From Parathielavia appendiculata (Eukaryota; Ascomycota; Sordariomycetes; Sordariales; Chaetomiaceae): a DNA stretch of 64,000 nucleotides. The notes below the pieces were generated by a model. That model did no database searches, was not told where the DNA came from, and was given only the letters and a program-made list of their open reading frames with translations. The first letter of the stretch is position 1. Each line of letters begins with the position of its first letter. Position numbers and translations under genes: made by a program. Shown piece by piece: positions 44,491 to 54,354 of the stretch. The DNA lies in assembly GCF_033297405.1 (NCBI RefSeq), contig NW_026944231.1, positions 236,532 to 300,531 of the forward strand, in the 5' to 3' direction.

Positions 44491-45201
44491 CCTTAATCTG
44501 GGGGCAGTTCCCGGACAACGACTACGTGTACGGGGCCATGATCTCCACGGCCGACCTCAACGTCGAGAGATCCATCGACGGCGGCTTCGCGGAGTCGGTG
44601 CGATGGGCCCAGCCGACGGCGCCCTGCATGCCGTGGCACTCGCCGGCGCGCAGCTATTACAGACTGCACCGGGCCGACAGGATAAAGGTCACGCGCGATA
44701 TGATCTGGTACCCAAAAGATTGGTTCGACGATGTGTTCAAGCCCGGCTGCATCGAGATACGCCAAGCCCACATCGTAGGCGCCGGCACGCCCGAGGAGCC
44801 GGCGGATGAGGAGGATCTCGAGCTGAAGCAAGTCGACTTTGGCCGGGTGCGAGGAACTGCGCGACTGCCCAAGGGGAAAAAGGCCCCCCCGCGCAAAGGC
44901 CGCTGCCGCAAACTGGGATGATCTCGACGACCTGCCAGATTACGAGGATGTTGTTGCCAGTGATGATGGTGATGATGATGTTGACGTTGATCATGATGGG
45001 GCGGCGGCTGCACCGATTCAGGCGAAAAGGGCCACCGTGCGGGAGCGTGGCATGGGCGGCGATGAGTTGGAGACACGCCTGCCGAGAAATTCCTGGTTCA
45101 TCGTGGACACGGAGAAGCGTGAGGAAGACTATGAGAGATTTGTCCAAAAGTGCCGTGATGTGCAGGAAGGTAGATTGACTCTTTTTACCCGACCATCGTG
45201 A
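44491..45201 (+). pseudogene. Truncated, frameshifted gene of unknown family
   Basis: A coding-like frame opens just after a plausible acceptor (CTGGGGGCAG, ending 44487-44488) with FPDNDYVYGAMISTADLN, GGFAESVRWAQP and RDMIWYPKDWFDDVFKPG, and runs to about 44,880. There the frame shifts at a run of seven C (44884-44890); the continuation (NWDDLDDLPDYEDVV, an Asp-rich repeat, LPRNSWFIVDTEKREEDYERFV) lies in another frame and stops at 45199-45201. No start codon or upstream exon is found. The two halves have uniform codon quality, so one indel at the homopolymer plus loss of the 5' end explains it. I do not recognise the family. If the C-run is a sequencing error, it could still be a live gene with an unseen first exon. 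Confidence 0.5.
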
Positions 45202-45379
45202 GCGACGGAGAAAAGATGAAGAGTGGTTCCGGGAATGGGCTCTTCCACGTCGAAGCTGAGGAACAAGGGCTCCTTAGGCGATGGAAAGCCAGTTATGCGT
45301 GTTTGCTTGCTGCATTTGTTGGCGGAATGCAAAAAGACATTTTTAGTTGTATAATGGCAAGGGTTTTACTGAAAAAGTA

Positions 45380-45465
45380 TGCCCATTACAGGAATTGAAC
45401 CTGTGATCTTTGCATGTCGTCAAAGCGATACAAGTGCAACGCATTAGCCACTATGCTAAATGGGC
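45380..45465 (-). tRNA. tRNA-Thr (anticodon TGT) with a 13-nt intron
   Basis: On the minus strand: acceptor arms GCCCATT and AATGGGC, D arm GCAT...ATGC, anticodon stem TTGCA/TGCAA, T arm ACAGG-TTCAATT-CCTGT, discriminator A at 45380. The anticodon loop is 20 nt, and removing 13 nt after position 37 leaves a normal 7-nt loop with TGT, which reads ACA threonine codons. Intron position is the canonical one for nuclear tRNA introns. Confidence 0.93.
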
Positions 45466-45984
45466 TTCGAGTTAGTGTGTAATTGCACTAACGTAACTTA
45501 TTAACTAAACTTCAATTGTGCTTTATGATGCGTGGCGACAAGCCTTTTGCTGGGCGACAGCAGACTGCGGCATTGGCCCTGTGCCTATCGAAGGTCTAGG
45601 ATATTGCTGAGAGTATAGGAGTCAAAACGCGCTAAGCCAGCAGGTCGAGATACGTTTCCCCAGAAGTTCTAGTTTGGAGGCTGGTGCATTCAGCGTGATT
45701 CAGGTTGAAACAGGGTACTGGATTGTTTGGAGTGCCTTGAATTATGTTTACAGTGTGGACTGCCTGGTTGCCTTAGTTCCTACTTGCACATTACTTGACT
45801 ACGTATTTCGGCGCAGTCTTATTTTCGGAGAATCCAGACGAACGAAGAGGAATGCGATGTACAGGGACATGCTCATTACCAGCATTTCAATGACCCAGGA
45901 AAAGAGATAACGTTACATGACAAGATGTAATAAGGAAGGGAAGATGTATAGCGGTTTTCATATATTCATGTGACTGTCAATGGC
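45466..45984. other. Spacer between tRNA and chitinase relic
   Basis: About 520 nt, AT-richer than average, with no supported feature. Confidence 0.45.
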
Positions 45985-47650
45985 TTGTCTCCCATCCCGG
46001 CCAGCCCCCCTTAGCGTCTAGGCAAATCATGCGCATGAGTGTTTCGACCTTGTGGTTGTGTAGTCGGAACGAGGCACCGATATTGTTCTTCTGCTCGGAG
46101 CTTATCTTGCCCTTCGCGATGACGAGTTCGCGGTGGCGTAGAGCACCGCGGGTGCTGCCGGCGCCGAGGCCGCCAAGCACCATAGCCAGAATGGCGACGG
46201 GCGCCAACTCGAGATTCTCGACGAGAGAGTAGACGGCAAGATCGCCATTACCAATCGCGTCGACAGCCGTCATCAGTGCGTGCCATTATTGCGGCGGTGC
46301 CGCCGAGACCGCTAACGACGGCGCCGACAAAGGGGATCAGGAAGATGATGCCCTCAGGAATTTTGAAAATGAGCTCCTTGGCTCTCCGGTCTCTCTCTTC
46401 CTGACCAACCTTCTTGACCTCCTTCATGGACGAGACTGCGTCCTTGAGGAGGAACAGGGGCATGGCGAGAACCGCGGCCGCATCGACAGGACTGCCTTCG
46501 AACAAGTCAAGGCCCAGCATCATATACATTGACTCATATGGGGCCATCATGGTATCGAAGTTCTTGCCCACCTCGTCTACCACCGTCTTGGGGGTTAGCA
46601 CGTCGAAGTTGGACTTGGCAGTCGGGGAGCCGCGGTGCTCCTTGTCGAAGTTGAAGCACATGCCCATGCCACCAGACGCTGCTCGCAGCGGAACTTCCAT
46701 CTGTATTCGCAACCCCGATCCATTCCAGGTCAATTCCCTGGTTGGAGAGCTACTTGTTGAAGCCGTCACGGTCGCGGAGCTCCCAGAGGAACGAGTATGA
46801 CTGCATGTACTCATTGGGCGGATCCTTGCAGTCGTACTTGCTGGCGTCCTTGCGGTCGCCAGGCTCGCCCTCGGTGTAGTAGCAGTCAAAGAAGTCGGCA
46901 ATCCGCTGCTCGCCGTCGAGCGTCATTGCCCGAAGACGTTCTCCCAGCGTCTTCTGCATGTAGTCGCGGTCAAAGCCGAAAACGTCATATGTAGCCAGAC
47001 GCGGCCTCACCGTAGGCGCTCATGGACTTGACAAGCATTCCCTAAAGAGCTCTAATAGCGTTCATGGCAACGCACTTTCCCCCCGACTTTTCGGCGTCCC
47101 TGATCACATCATCGAGATCATCATAGTTCTGGAGGTCGCACTTGTGTGACAGGTCCGTGGCTCCAATGTCGAGGCCTGATCCTGTGATGCCCTTGCCCTC
47201 GGCCTGTAGGTCGACGGCCAAACACTGACACTGCCAAGGTTGAGGTCCTTGTACCATTGGACTCGCCGCTTGTTCGTCTCGTGGTCCATCATGGATGCAC
47301 GCCACCCACTCGGTATAATCGTAGTCGGAGATATCGGAATCGGGCTCATGGTCACCACTAGTACTCATAGGACTTGCCGCAGATGCTGCCATACATATTC
47401 TTGATCTGGCGAACGGCGTCCGAAATGTACCCCGAAGTGTTGGTGCAGTAACGCGGCATGGCGGGTTTGGGGGGGACCTGATTCCTCTCCCCCAGGTAGA
47501 AGGACGAGACGCCGTCACAGCCCGGCTCGGCCATTTGAAGCTGCGGCTTTAGCTGTCGATGCCGACAAAAACGTTGTACGAGGGCACGCAAGCCTTTGTA
47601 ATCATGGCCAGCGAGTTCTCCGTCCTGGGATACTTGTCTATCCAACTCAA
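45985..47650 (-). pseudogene. Killer-toxin-like GH18 chitinase remnant, C-terminal half
   Basis: Minus-strand similarity runs through several frames. It begins near 47,640 with ENSLAMITKACVPSYN and NVFVGIDS, the GH18 strand that precedes the family motif SYGRSFKMAEPGC; here the Tyr codon is TAA (complement 47549-47551) and the motif resumes as SRSF with MAEPGC in the next frame. Further on: an ISDAVRQIKNMY helix, QCQCLAVDL, AMNAIRAL then a TAG (complement 47042-47044), SMSAYGEAASGY, DVFGFDRDYMQKT, FFDCYYTEG, SSAASSGGMG, and the hydrophobic C-terminal region IIFLIPFVGAVVSGLGG and AILAMVLGGLGAG. This order is that of fungal killer-toxin-like (subgroup C, LysM-bearing) chitinases. The N-terminal signal, LysM and catalytic DxxDxDxE part are absent. 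At least two stops and three frameshifts make it non-functional. Confidence 0.8.
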
Positions 47651-47689
47651 GTGTAAGATCACTGGCTCGGGAACGCGGACTGGAAACCC

Positions 47690-49226
47690 GGATCTTGTTG
47701 GAAGTAAACCCTCGAGAAGGGATCTCTGACAACCGACCAGATCGACAAAAGCAATTCCGGCCTTCCGGAATGCCTCGACTAGACAGTCGAACTCCTCCCT
47801 TGGCGGTATTCTGAGGCCTTCAAGCGTAACAGACCCGAGCTTCGAGGTCAGGCGCGCTTTTCAGCGATCGCCAGTATGTCTAAACCCGATCGGCCAGTAG
47901 AATATGCAGCCCATACGAAGACGCATCAGCGACGGCGGGAACATTGCCAGGAACTCTTCCGTCGTCACCACTTCACAGCTGCGGTCGCTCTCCACGTTGC
48001 CAGGCTCCTCAAACACCGACCCGTACAACGCAAGCTGTTCGAGCTCTAAGGTCTCAAGAGCAGAGAAGTGCTTCAACAAAAATCAAACCCTAACCCCATA
48101 GCTCATACCAAGTCGGGTCAGAGTCCTCGTCATCATCCGAATTGCTCAGCTCATAGCTCTCGCCAACGACATCACTCTGCCTCAACGTGTCCTTGATCGG
48201 GAAAGCCGAATAAGATAATCTCTTTAGCGTCTTCTTCGCAGTCCCCAAGTGCCTTTCCAGATCAAGCACCTTCCGTCCACACTCCATGCCGCCTTGAAGA
48301 AACAACTCTGAATCCTCAAACACCGTACTATGCCGAATGATAGCCTCAACCTCCTCAGTCCCAACATTATCACCATTGATCGACAACTTCCTCAGCCAGG
48401 GCAACTCAACATCCCACGGCAATGACTTCAACTCATCGGGGCCGTCGAAAAACATATCACCAACATCGTCTCCACCACACTCCACCGCAACAAGACTCTC
48501 AAATCCTTCGCATGCCTCAAAAACGCCCTGGCCTCCTTGGTGTGATACGTGTGTTACCAAGCCCTCGGCCATCGGTACCTCCACCCCACAAGCACCACAT
48601 GCCTGAGATTCTCCATCGGATGCGTCCAGTCCAGCCACGTCTTCGCAGGCGACTCCCCCAGAAAGCGGCGCTGCAGCAACACATAGGTCGCCCCCGACGC
48701 AAGCGCAATGGCAAGCTCTCGGGCCTCCGAAAGATAACTATATTATCGCCCGGACCACCAGGACCCGAGTTTCTCCTCCGCCGAGCGCCTACTACACCAG
48801 GTGTGGCCCCCGTTCTTGTTTGTGAGCGCGACGTGTTGCTCGCGTGTCATGGATGGGATCTTATAGTTAGCGGTCCAGCGGACTAAGCTTGTGACGGATG
48901 CAGCTAGGCCGGTACGATGGCAGAGGGTGTGAACGAAACTGGCGAGGCGGGGGGTGATGATTCGGCGGGCGAGGGAGTGGAAGAAATGGAAGAGGATTGG
49001 TTGGGCGATGGCGCAGGTGTTTGTAGGATGCGCTGAGTTTGGCGAGGGCTGCTTGATCGTCAATGGCGGTGGCGGCTCTGTCTTGGGGGATTTCGCCGAT
49101 ATGGGGATAGCGGCAGTGCATACGGAGGTTTTGGCTGATTTTGAAGAAATCCTCGGCGGAGAGGGTGAGGAAGGTGGGAGCGGCCGTGGCGGTCCGGAGA
49201 TATAGGCTTGCCATTGCGTGTTGCAT
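47690..49226 (-). pseudogene. F-box-type protein relic with frameshifts
   Basis: A start at 49226 gives MQHAMASLYLRT and an F-box-like segment (TFLTLSAEDFFKISQNL, ALAKLSASYKHLRH); the frame then shifts to AQPILFHFFHSLARRI, FVHTLCHRTGLAASV and VRWTANYKIPSMTREQ, then again to a leucine-rich part (VLDLERHLGTAKKTLKRL, LKHFSALETLELEQLALYG, FLAMFPPSLMRLRMG) and finally REEFDCLVEAFRKAGIAFV near 47,800-47,720. Segments lie in all three frames with internal stops such as that after TWYELWG at 48090-48092. The family is the fungal F-box/LRR group whose intact members tether substrates to SCF ubiquitin ligase. It sits directly upstream of, and on the same strand as, the chitinase relic. Confidence 0.65.
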
Positions 49227-50958
49227 GGTGGAGAACCAAGGAAAATGATGGTCAAAAGTGAGGTAGGTGGAAGAAGTGAGATGTGGTGGAAGAGGTGAGG
49301 AGAAGTGGTAGAAGCAAGGGCTGTGAGGTGAAACGGGATCGAGGAAACTGTTAGTATTATTTGAAGTGTCATTAACTCCTACAATACCGCTGTGCACTAG
49401 GGCTCTGGAACGTTGTCTTGTTTTATTTATCGTGCAGGTAACCGTGGCCTCAAGGGTCGGGTAAAAATCCTATACCGACAATCAAGAAACCAAACTCGGT
49501 GACTGCCAGATGAGCTTACGAATACAGAACAGAGAACCTGGAAGGCATCATGACCTTCGACGGAAGGAGCATTGAACCGCAAGCTCTAGCTCTAGTCCCC
49601 TGGTCAACCGTCCGTCACTTACAACAACGTTACGATATTTGACCGTCAAAACACTCAGGCGACTTACTGACACATAACATACCTTTACTAGAAATAGACT
49701 CCTAACTATAAGAGAAGGAGAATCTGTAACTTTAAAGAGGATGTAATGGACGCTCCTTCCTAAAGAAAATCTCAACCTGAAAACGGACGTTAAAACGAAG
49801 ATTATCTTTCCCCACGAAGAGGGTTATTTAGTTGAATGGCTCCTAATTATAGCATTGAAGAGAGTTGAACTCTAAGATTTTAAGGGACGATCTATTGTAA
49901 AACGTTACTTACCCGAGTATTTTGCGTGGTAACTAGAGGTACCTTTTTAAGTTAAACTAATACTATAACCAACCTTAACTCATTTTCAGAGGTGCCCGGC
50001 GCCCTATGGTAACGTTATCTTATTATCGCGACTGTACTTGGACACTGTCGGCCTCGATGCCCTAGGCAAACTCGTCTAAAGCCGCTACAAACTTACTGTC
50101 TTTGCCGCCGCTACCGACGATACCTTTTCACTGTTTCTGTAAGCCGCACCAAATGGAGGCCGTCGATGCCGGTCCAGGTCAACAAGCCGCCCTCGATTCT
50201 CAAAGCCTGCTTCCTCCATCAAACCAAAGGCAAACCGCTACTTTACCAACATCCCCGTCTGTTTTCTCAATTTTTTTTTCGCTCTCTCCTCTCTGTCCGG
50301 TCATCCGCGGCTTTTAAATTGAGCCACGGTCACGGTGATCATTTTCCAGGTTGGCCCAGTTCCGCGTAGTACAGTACCTAGATCATCACAATCACTGGTA
50401 CTGCGCTGTAGCTTGGTTGCGGATTAACACATTGTCCCCACAGCAGGAAATGCGCATGTGCGCGGCAACCGGAGTCCGGGGGTCATGAATGCCGAACCTC
50501 GGCTCAGAACCGCATCTGGTCAGCTGACTCAGCTACCCTGATCTTCACTTCAGTGGCCCAATCGGACAAGACTTCCAAAGCTGGCCGGTGGGACGGCAGG
50601 GGCATTTGCCTCATCTGGCTGGATCCGAGTCGAAAAGATCCCTTCTCGGACCTCAACGAAGGCGCAGCAGGCCCCACTATCATCAACCCACTCAACAGAA
50701 AATGTCGTGATAAAACAGGCGCCGACCCATCCGGGCTCATGGCTATCCCGGGCGCAGACGCCAGTTCCTCGTCATTCCTTCTTGCCAAGTGCGGCAGCAC
50801 CCTCTTTTGTTTCGCGCGCAGCGTCCTTCTCTGGCTTGTCGTTCTTGTCGTCGCGGCGGCCGGCGCATTGGGTCGTCGATTCGTGTCTTCCCGCCGTGTC
50901 CCCGGCGGCACCAACGAAAAAAGCTGATCGCGGCATTTTTCTGTACAAACCGGACACA
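49227..50958. other. Gene-free stretch with an AT-rich block
   Basis: 49,600-50,060 is clearly AT-richer than the rest of the window and has no recognisable coding remains; it could be a degraded transposon or simply drift. 50,960 minus ~450 nt is the promoter and leader of the next gene, with several ATGs, so the leader is short or internally initiated. Confidence 0.45.
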
Positions 50959-52054
50959 ATGGCTGTCGGCACGCTCGCTCTCTTCTACCCGGTGTTTGTG
51001 CCCATGAGCGCCGCGGCTCTCGCCTACGCTGGCCACCGGGCGCTCTATGTCGACTGGCGCCTGGTCCTGACGCAGTTCCTGAACGGACCCGGCCGGACAA
51101 GTCGGATCCTGCTGCTATTGTTCCTCGTCCTGAACTGGAAGAGTCTGCCGCTGGCATGGACGGTAAGACCTTTCCTCCTGGCAGCTCCAGTCCCACCATT
51201 GCTGACCTTTCCCTCCTTTGTCCCAGGTCCGCATCTTCCACTCCTTCATCTACCACGTCCTACGCCGCCCCAAGACTTTGCCGCAGCGCGCCCTCTTCCA
51301 CTACAGCGTCACCTCGTCGCGCACCTCGCTGCTCGAGACCGACTACAACATCCACAAGAGCAATTCGACCTACTTCGCCGACCTAGACGTCAGCCGCTCG
51401 CACCTGGTGACGCACCTGTTGGGGCCCGGTATGCCCATCATCGGCGACAACGCCAAGAACCAGCGTGTGCGCGACAAGGACGGCAACGTGGTTAAGGGCG
51501 CTTTCGGTGTCGGCTTGGGGGCCGTCTTCTGCAGCTTCCGCAAAGAGATTGCGCCGCTACAGGGGTACGAGATGTGGAGTCGCATTTTGTCGTGGGATCG
51601 CAAGTGGCTGTACATCGTCACGCACTTTGTGGTCAAGGGGAAAGTGAGGCCGACTGGTTGGGACGGCAGGCGCATGGGCAGAACGCGGAACAAAGTTCAA
51701 AAGGCCGACGGCAGCGGCGAGGAGGTGGATTTTTCAAGGTATGTCATTGCCACGGCCGTCAGCAAGTATGTGTTCAAGCTCGGGAGGTTCACGGTGCACC
51801 CGGCTCTGGTGATCGAGGCGTCCGGGTTGTTGCCTGAGAGGCCAGGCGAGGGGTGGAAGGGCGGCGAGACGGGCACGGGGACGCCTGAGGATCTGGGGGA
51901 GCTGGACGAGGCGGCCGAGTGGGACTGGAAGCGGGTTGAGGCGGAGCGGAGAAGGGGGCTGGAGTATGCCGAGCATTTCGCTGCGCTTGATGGGACGAAC
52001 TCGCTGTTTGATGGCGGCGAGGACGGCGCAATTGGAAACTTTCCGCTGGGTTAA
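50959..52054 (+). CDS. THEM6-like hotdog thioesterase-superfamily membrane protein
   Basis: Two exons, 50959-51162 and 51227-52054, intron 64 nt (GTAAGA donor, GCTGAC branch, CCCAG acceptor); 343 residues. The N-terminus has two hydrophobic segments (LALFYPVFVPMSAAALAYAG and ILLLLFLVLNW), so it is probably membrane-anchored. The rest has a 4HBT_2-type hotdog fold: HYSVTSSRTSLLETDYNIH with MNKSTYF-like KSNSTYFADLDVSRSHL, then GVGLGAVFCSFRKEIAPLQGYEMW and LYIVTHFV. Fungal homologues are often mis-named capsule polysaccharide biosynthesis proteins; animal THEM6 has the same core. No catalytic Asp is obvious, so thioesterase activity is inferred only from the fold. A second hotdog gene follows 458 nt downstream on the same strand. 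Confidence 0.85.
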
Positions 52055-52512
52055 TTGTGTGAATAGAGGTTGGGAAGGAGTGTGAGCGGTGTTGGTGGCT
52101 TGTCGCTTGTGTGGGGGACACTCCATCGGTATCAGACATAGATATACATCTTTAGAGCTGGCTAGCTCTCATCCGTTCCATGCTCACGGGCTTGAGAAAA
52201 ATCCTGCATTTGAGACGGGTCACCGTAATATACGGCGGCTTTATGGCTTTCATCTCGTGTCACTCGCCCCACCCTGCCTCGGCATCTGATCTCCTTGCCG
52301 GCGCCAGGGAAACTGTGGAACTGCAGGCTCCTCATTTCCGCGAGTCTGCAATTTAGATTTCCAGTTGTTCCTGGATCTGTTTGATGCAACTTGGTGGAGC
52401 GCCGAAATCCTAATTCACATGCATGCATTCTAGCAGGCGCCTCCACTTCCACTTCCACTTCCACACTCCAACAACAGTCATGATCAGATTGTAAGATTCA
52501 TTACGTGGTACT
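52055..52512. other. Spacer between two hotdog genes
   Basis: 458 nt: 3' UTR of the first gene and promoter of the second. Contains a short CCACTT repeat near its end. Confidence 0.5.
52443..52466. repeat. CCACTT hexanucleotide tandem repeat
   Basis: Four perfect copies of CCACTT about 45 nt upstream of the start codon of the downstream thioesterase gene, hence in its pyrimidine-rich leader. Confidence 0.85.
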
Positions 52513-53256
52513 ATGTCGGCACTTAAACCCACATCACCCCCTCAGGTTCTCAGCAAAGCCAAAATGGCGCTCCAGCAAGCCAACGCCGCCGCTGCCGCAC
52601 GCCAAATAGCCTACTTCCGCGCTATCCCATGGTGCGCCTCTCTCCTTTCCCAACCGAACCTCGTCATGGACCAGTCCGTCTCGCGCCGCCTCTCACACAC
52701 GGCCCGCGACACGCTCCTCTCGCGCACCCTCAACTCGGCCGAGGCCATACCCGCTTACATTACTTTTTATCCGCGGCCCTCTCCATCATCAACACCACCG
52801 GCATCAGCATCTGAGTTTCAACCTCAACCTCATTCTACAGAATCATCACAACCACTTTCCGGCTCTCCGAATAGTCCAAACTTCATCCGCGAACTCAAAT
52901 CCTTCGTCGCCCTCGGCCCGGGTCTCAACGGGTGGGAGGGGATCTGCCACGGCGGCATGGTGGTCACGCTGCTGGACGAAGTCATGGGCCAGGTGTTTGC
53001 CGCCAACAAGGCGCACGGTTTGCTGGCCGACATGCCCGTCATGACGGGGTACTTGAACACGAGGTTCGAGAAGCCCGTCCGAACGGGGACGTCGCTCGCG
53101 AATGATGGGAGGGGGGCGAGTGTGGTCTTGATTACGGCGAGGTTATTGAGGAATGAAGGGAGGAAGTATTGGATGGAGGGGGAAGTGAGTAACGAGGGCG
53201 GGTGTGTGATGGCGAGGGCGGAGGCGTTGTTTATTATGCTGAGGGGGAAGTTGTAA
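52513..53256 (+). CDS. Hotdog-fold thioesterase (4HBT, PaaI/THEM4-like)
   Basis: Single exon, 247 residues. The hotdog signature is ICHGGMVVTLLDEVMGQV around residues 155-172, followed by MTGYLNTRFEKPVRTGT, the strand LITARLLRNEGRKYWMEGEV and a terminal ARAEALFIML strand, all as in PaaI/THEM4-type acyl-CoA thioesterases. The N-terminal ~60 residues are Ala/Gln-rich with basic residues and could be a mitochondrial or peroxisomal targeting or helical region; a Ser/Pro-rich insertion lies at about 95-120. It should hydrolyse an acyl-CoA, identity unknown. Coding strand is C-rich at the start and very G-rich in the last 160 nt. Confidence 0.88.
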   Translation: MSALKPTSPPQVLSKAKMALQQANAAAAARQIAYFRAIPWCASLLSQPNLVMDQSVSRRLSHTARDTLLSRTLNSAEAIPAYITFYPRPSPSSTPPASASEFQPQPHSTESSQPLSGSPNSPNFIRELKSFVALGPGLNGWEGICHGGMVVTLLDEVMGQVFAANKAHGLLADMPVMTGYLNTRFEKPVRTGTSLANDGRGASVVLITARLLRNEGRKYWMEGEVSNEGGCVMARAEALFIMLRGKL

Positions 53257-53817
53257 CTACGACTTTTTCTCTCTTGGATTGACTTTCAGGGTCGGGGGGC
53301 GATGTGGAGCGTTGTGGACTGATAAAGTTGATAGAAACGGTAGATATACCCTACTAGTAAGGAATACTTATACGGAGTTTGGTTTCGAGATAGAATTACT
53401 TGGCAGCCTTGGTTGTTCATCACAGAGCATTGTTTGCTGTCCTGGCTCATTCCCGGAGAATCTCTCATCGACTGCCGAGCCGGAACGTGGTCACCGAGTA
53501 CAACCAGGTATCCATCGCAATGACACCTCGCTTTCATGCACCGCAGATCGGCTGGCCTCCTGAAACTCGACGAGCAAGGCAGTTCGGTGAAACAGCCTGA
53601 TCCCTTTTTACCTGCCCTAAATTTCCACGAATCCTAGTTTGCAAGTCATTAATAAGGTCACTCTATGGAATGCCGATACGGCAGTGTTGATTCCGCAGAA
53701 AAGGGACAAATATATAATAGATGCCGTAGTAAGCACTCGTCCATCCCTCAGGCTCGTTCCCGGCCAACCTCCTCTCACCATCAACCCCCTATTACACCAC
53801 CACGCCCACCAACCACC
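53257..53817. other. Spacer and promoter of the secreted protease-like gene
   Basis: About 560 nt. A TATATAATAG element at about 53711 lies ~105 nt upstream of the next start codon. Nothing else is seen. Confidence 0.5.
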
Positions 53818-54354
53818 ATGCGCCTCCTCTTACTCGCCCTCCTCTGGGCCTTCACAACCCTCAGCAGCGCCACGATAACCTGGCGCCTGCAAAAGGCGAG
53901 CAACCCAACTAGCGACCAAGCCGACGCCTACTCGCGCATCGAGTCCGCCATGAGCAAGGCCGTGGCGCGCTACAACCGGCTGGCCCCGCGCGCCAACAAG
54001 GCCGTGACGGTCCAATACGTGCCCAGCGTGCAGACGGCCGACGGCAACTTCAACGGCAACGTCCGCTTTGGCTCCAACCGCGCCTACATGACGGAGCGCA
54101 CGGCGTTGCACGAGATTGCCCACACGCTGGGCATCGGCCAGACGAACGCCTTCAACACGCGCTGCGCGGCCAACAACTGGCCGAGCGCCACACGGCTGCT
54201 GCAGTCGTGGGATGGCGCCGGGGCCAAGATCAACTGTGGTGGGGGACATATCTGGCCGTATGGGTTGAATTATGAGAATGAGATGAGTGAGACGAATGCT
54301 GAGAGGCATTGTCGGTTGATTGATGCTATGTTGGCGGATGGGTTGGCGGCTTGA
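53818..54354 (+). CDS. Small secreted zinc-metalloprotease-like protein (HExxH)
   Basis: Single exon of 178 residues; ATG at 53818 has ACCACCATG context and opens a clear signal peptide (MRLLLLALLWAFTTLSSA, cleavage likely after Ala18). The mature part has WRLQKASNPTS, a helix with SAMSKAVARYN, and the zincin core HEIAHTLGIG (His98, Glu99, His102). A metzincin would have a third His or Asp after the GxxH/D; here the sequence runs on as GQTN, so the third ligand is not obvious. The C-terminal half has two cysteines framing INCGGGHIWPYGLNYENEM and RHCRLID. It resembles small fungal secreted proteins with a minimal matrixin-like domain, sometimes linked to lectin modules. Substrate unknown; extracellular peptidase or cell-wall role is inference. 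Confidence 0.8.
   Translation: MRLLLLALLWAFTTLSSATITWRLQKASNPTSDQADAYSRIESAMSKAVARYNRLAPRANKAVTVQYVPSVQTADGNFNGNVRFGSNRAYMTERTALHEIAHTLGIGQTNAFNTRCAANNWPSATRLLQSWDGAGAKINCGGGHIWPYGLNYENEMSETNAERHCRLIDAMLADGLAA

Noticed and set aside
45985..49226. Repeat-induced point mutation as cause of the breaks
   Set aside because: Most breaks are frameshifts and the diagnostic Tyr-to-TAA change is a transversion; C-to-T transitions do not dominate.
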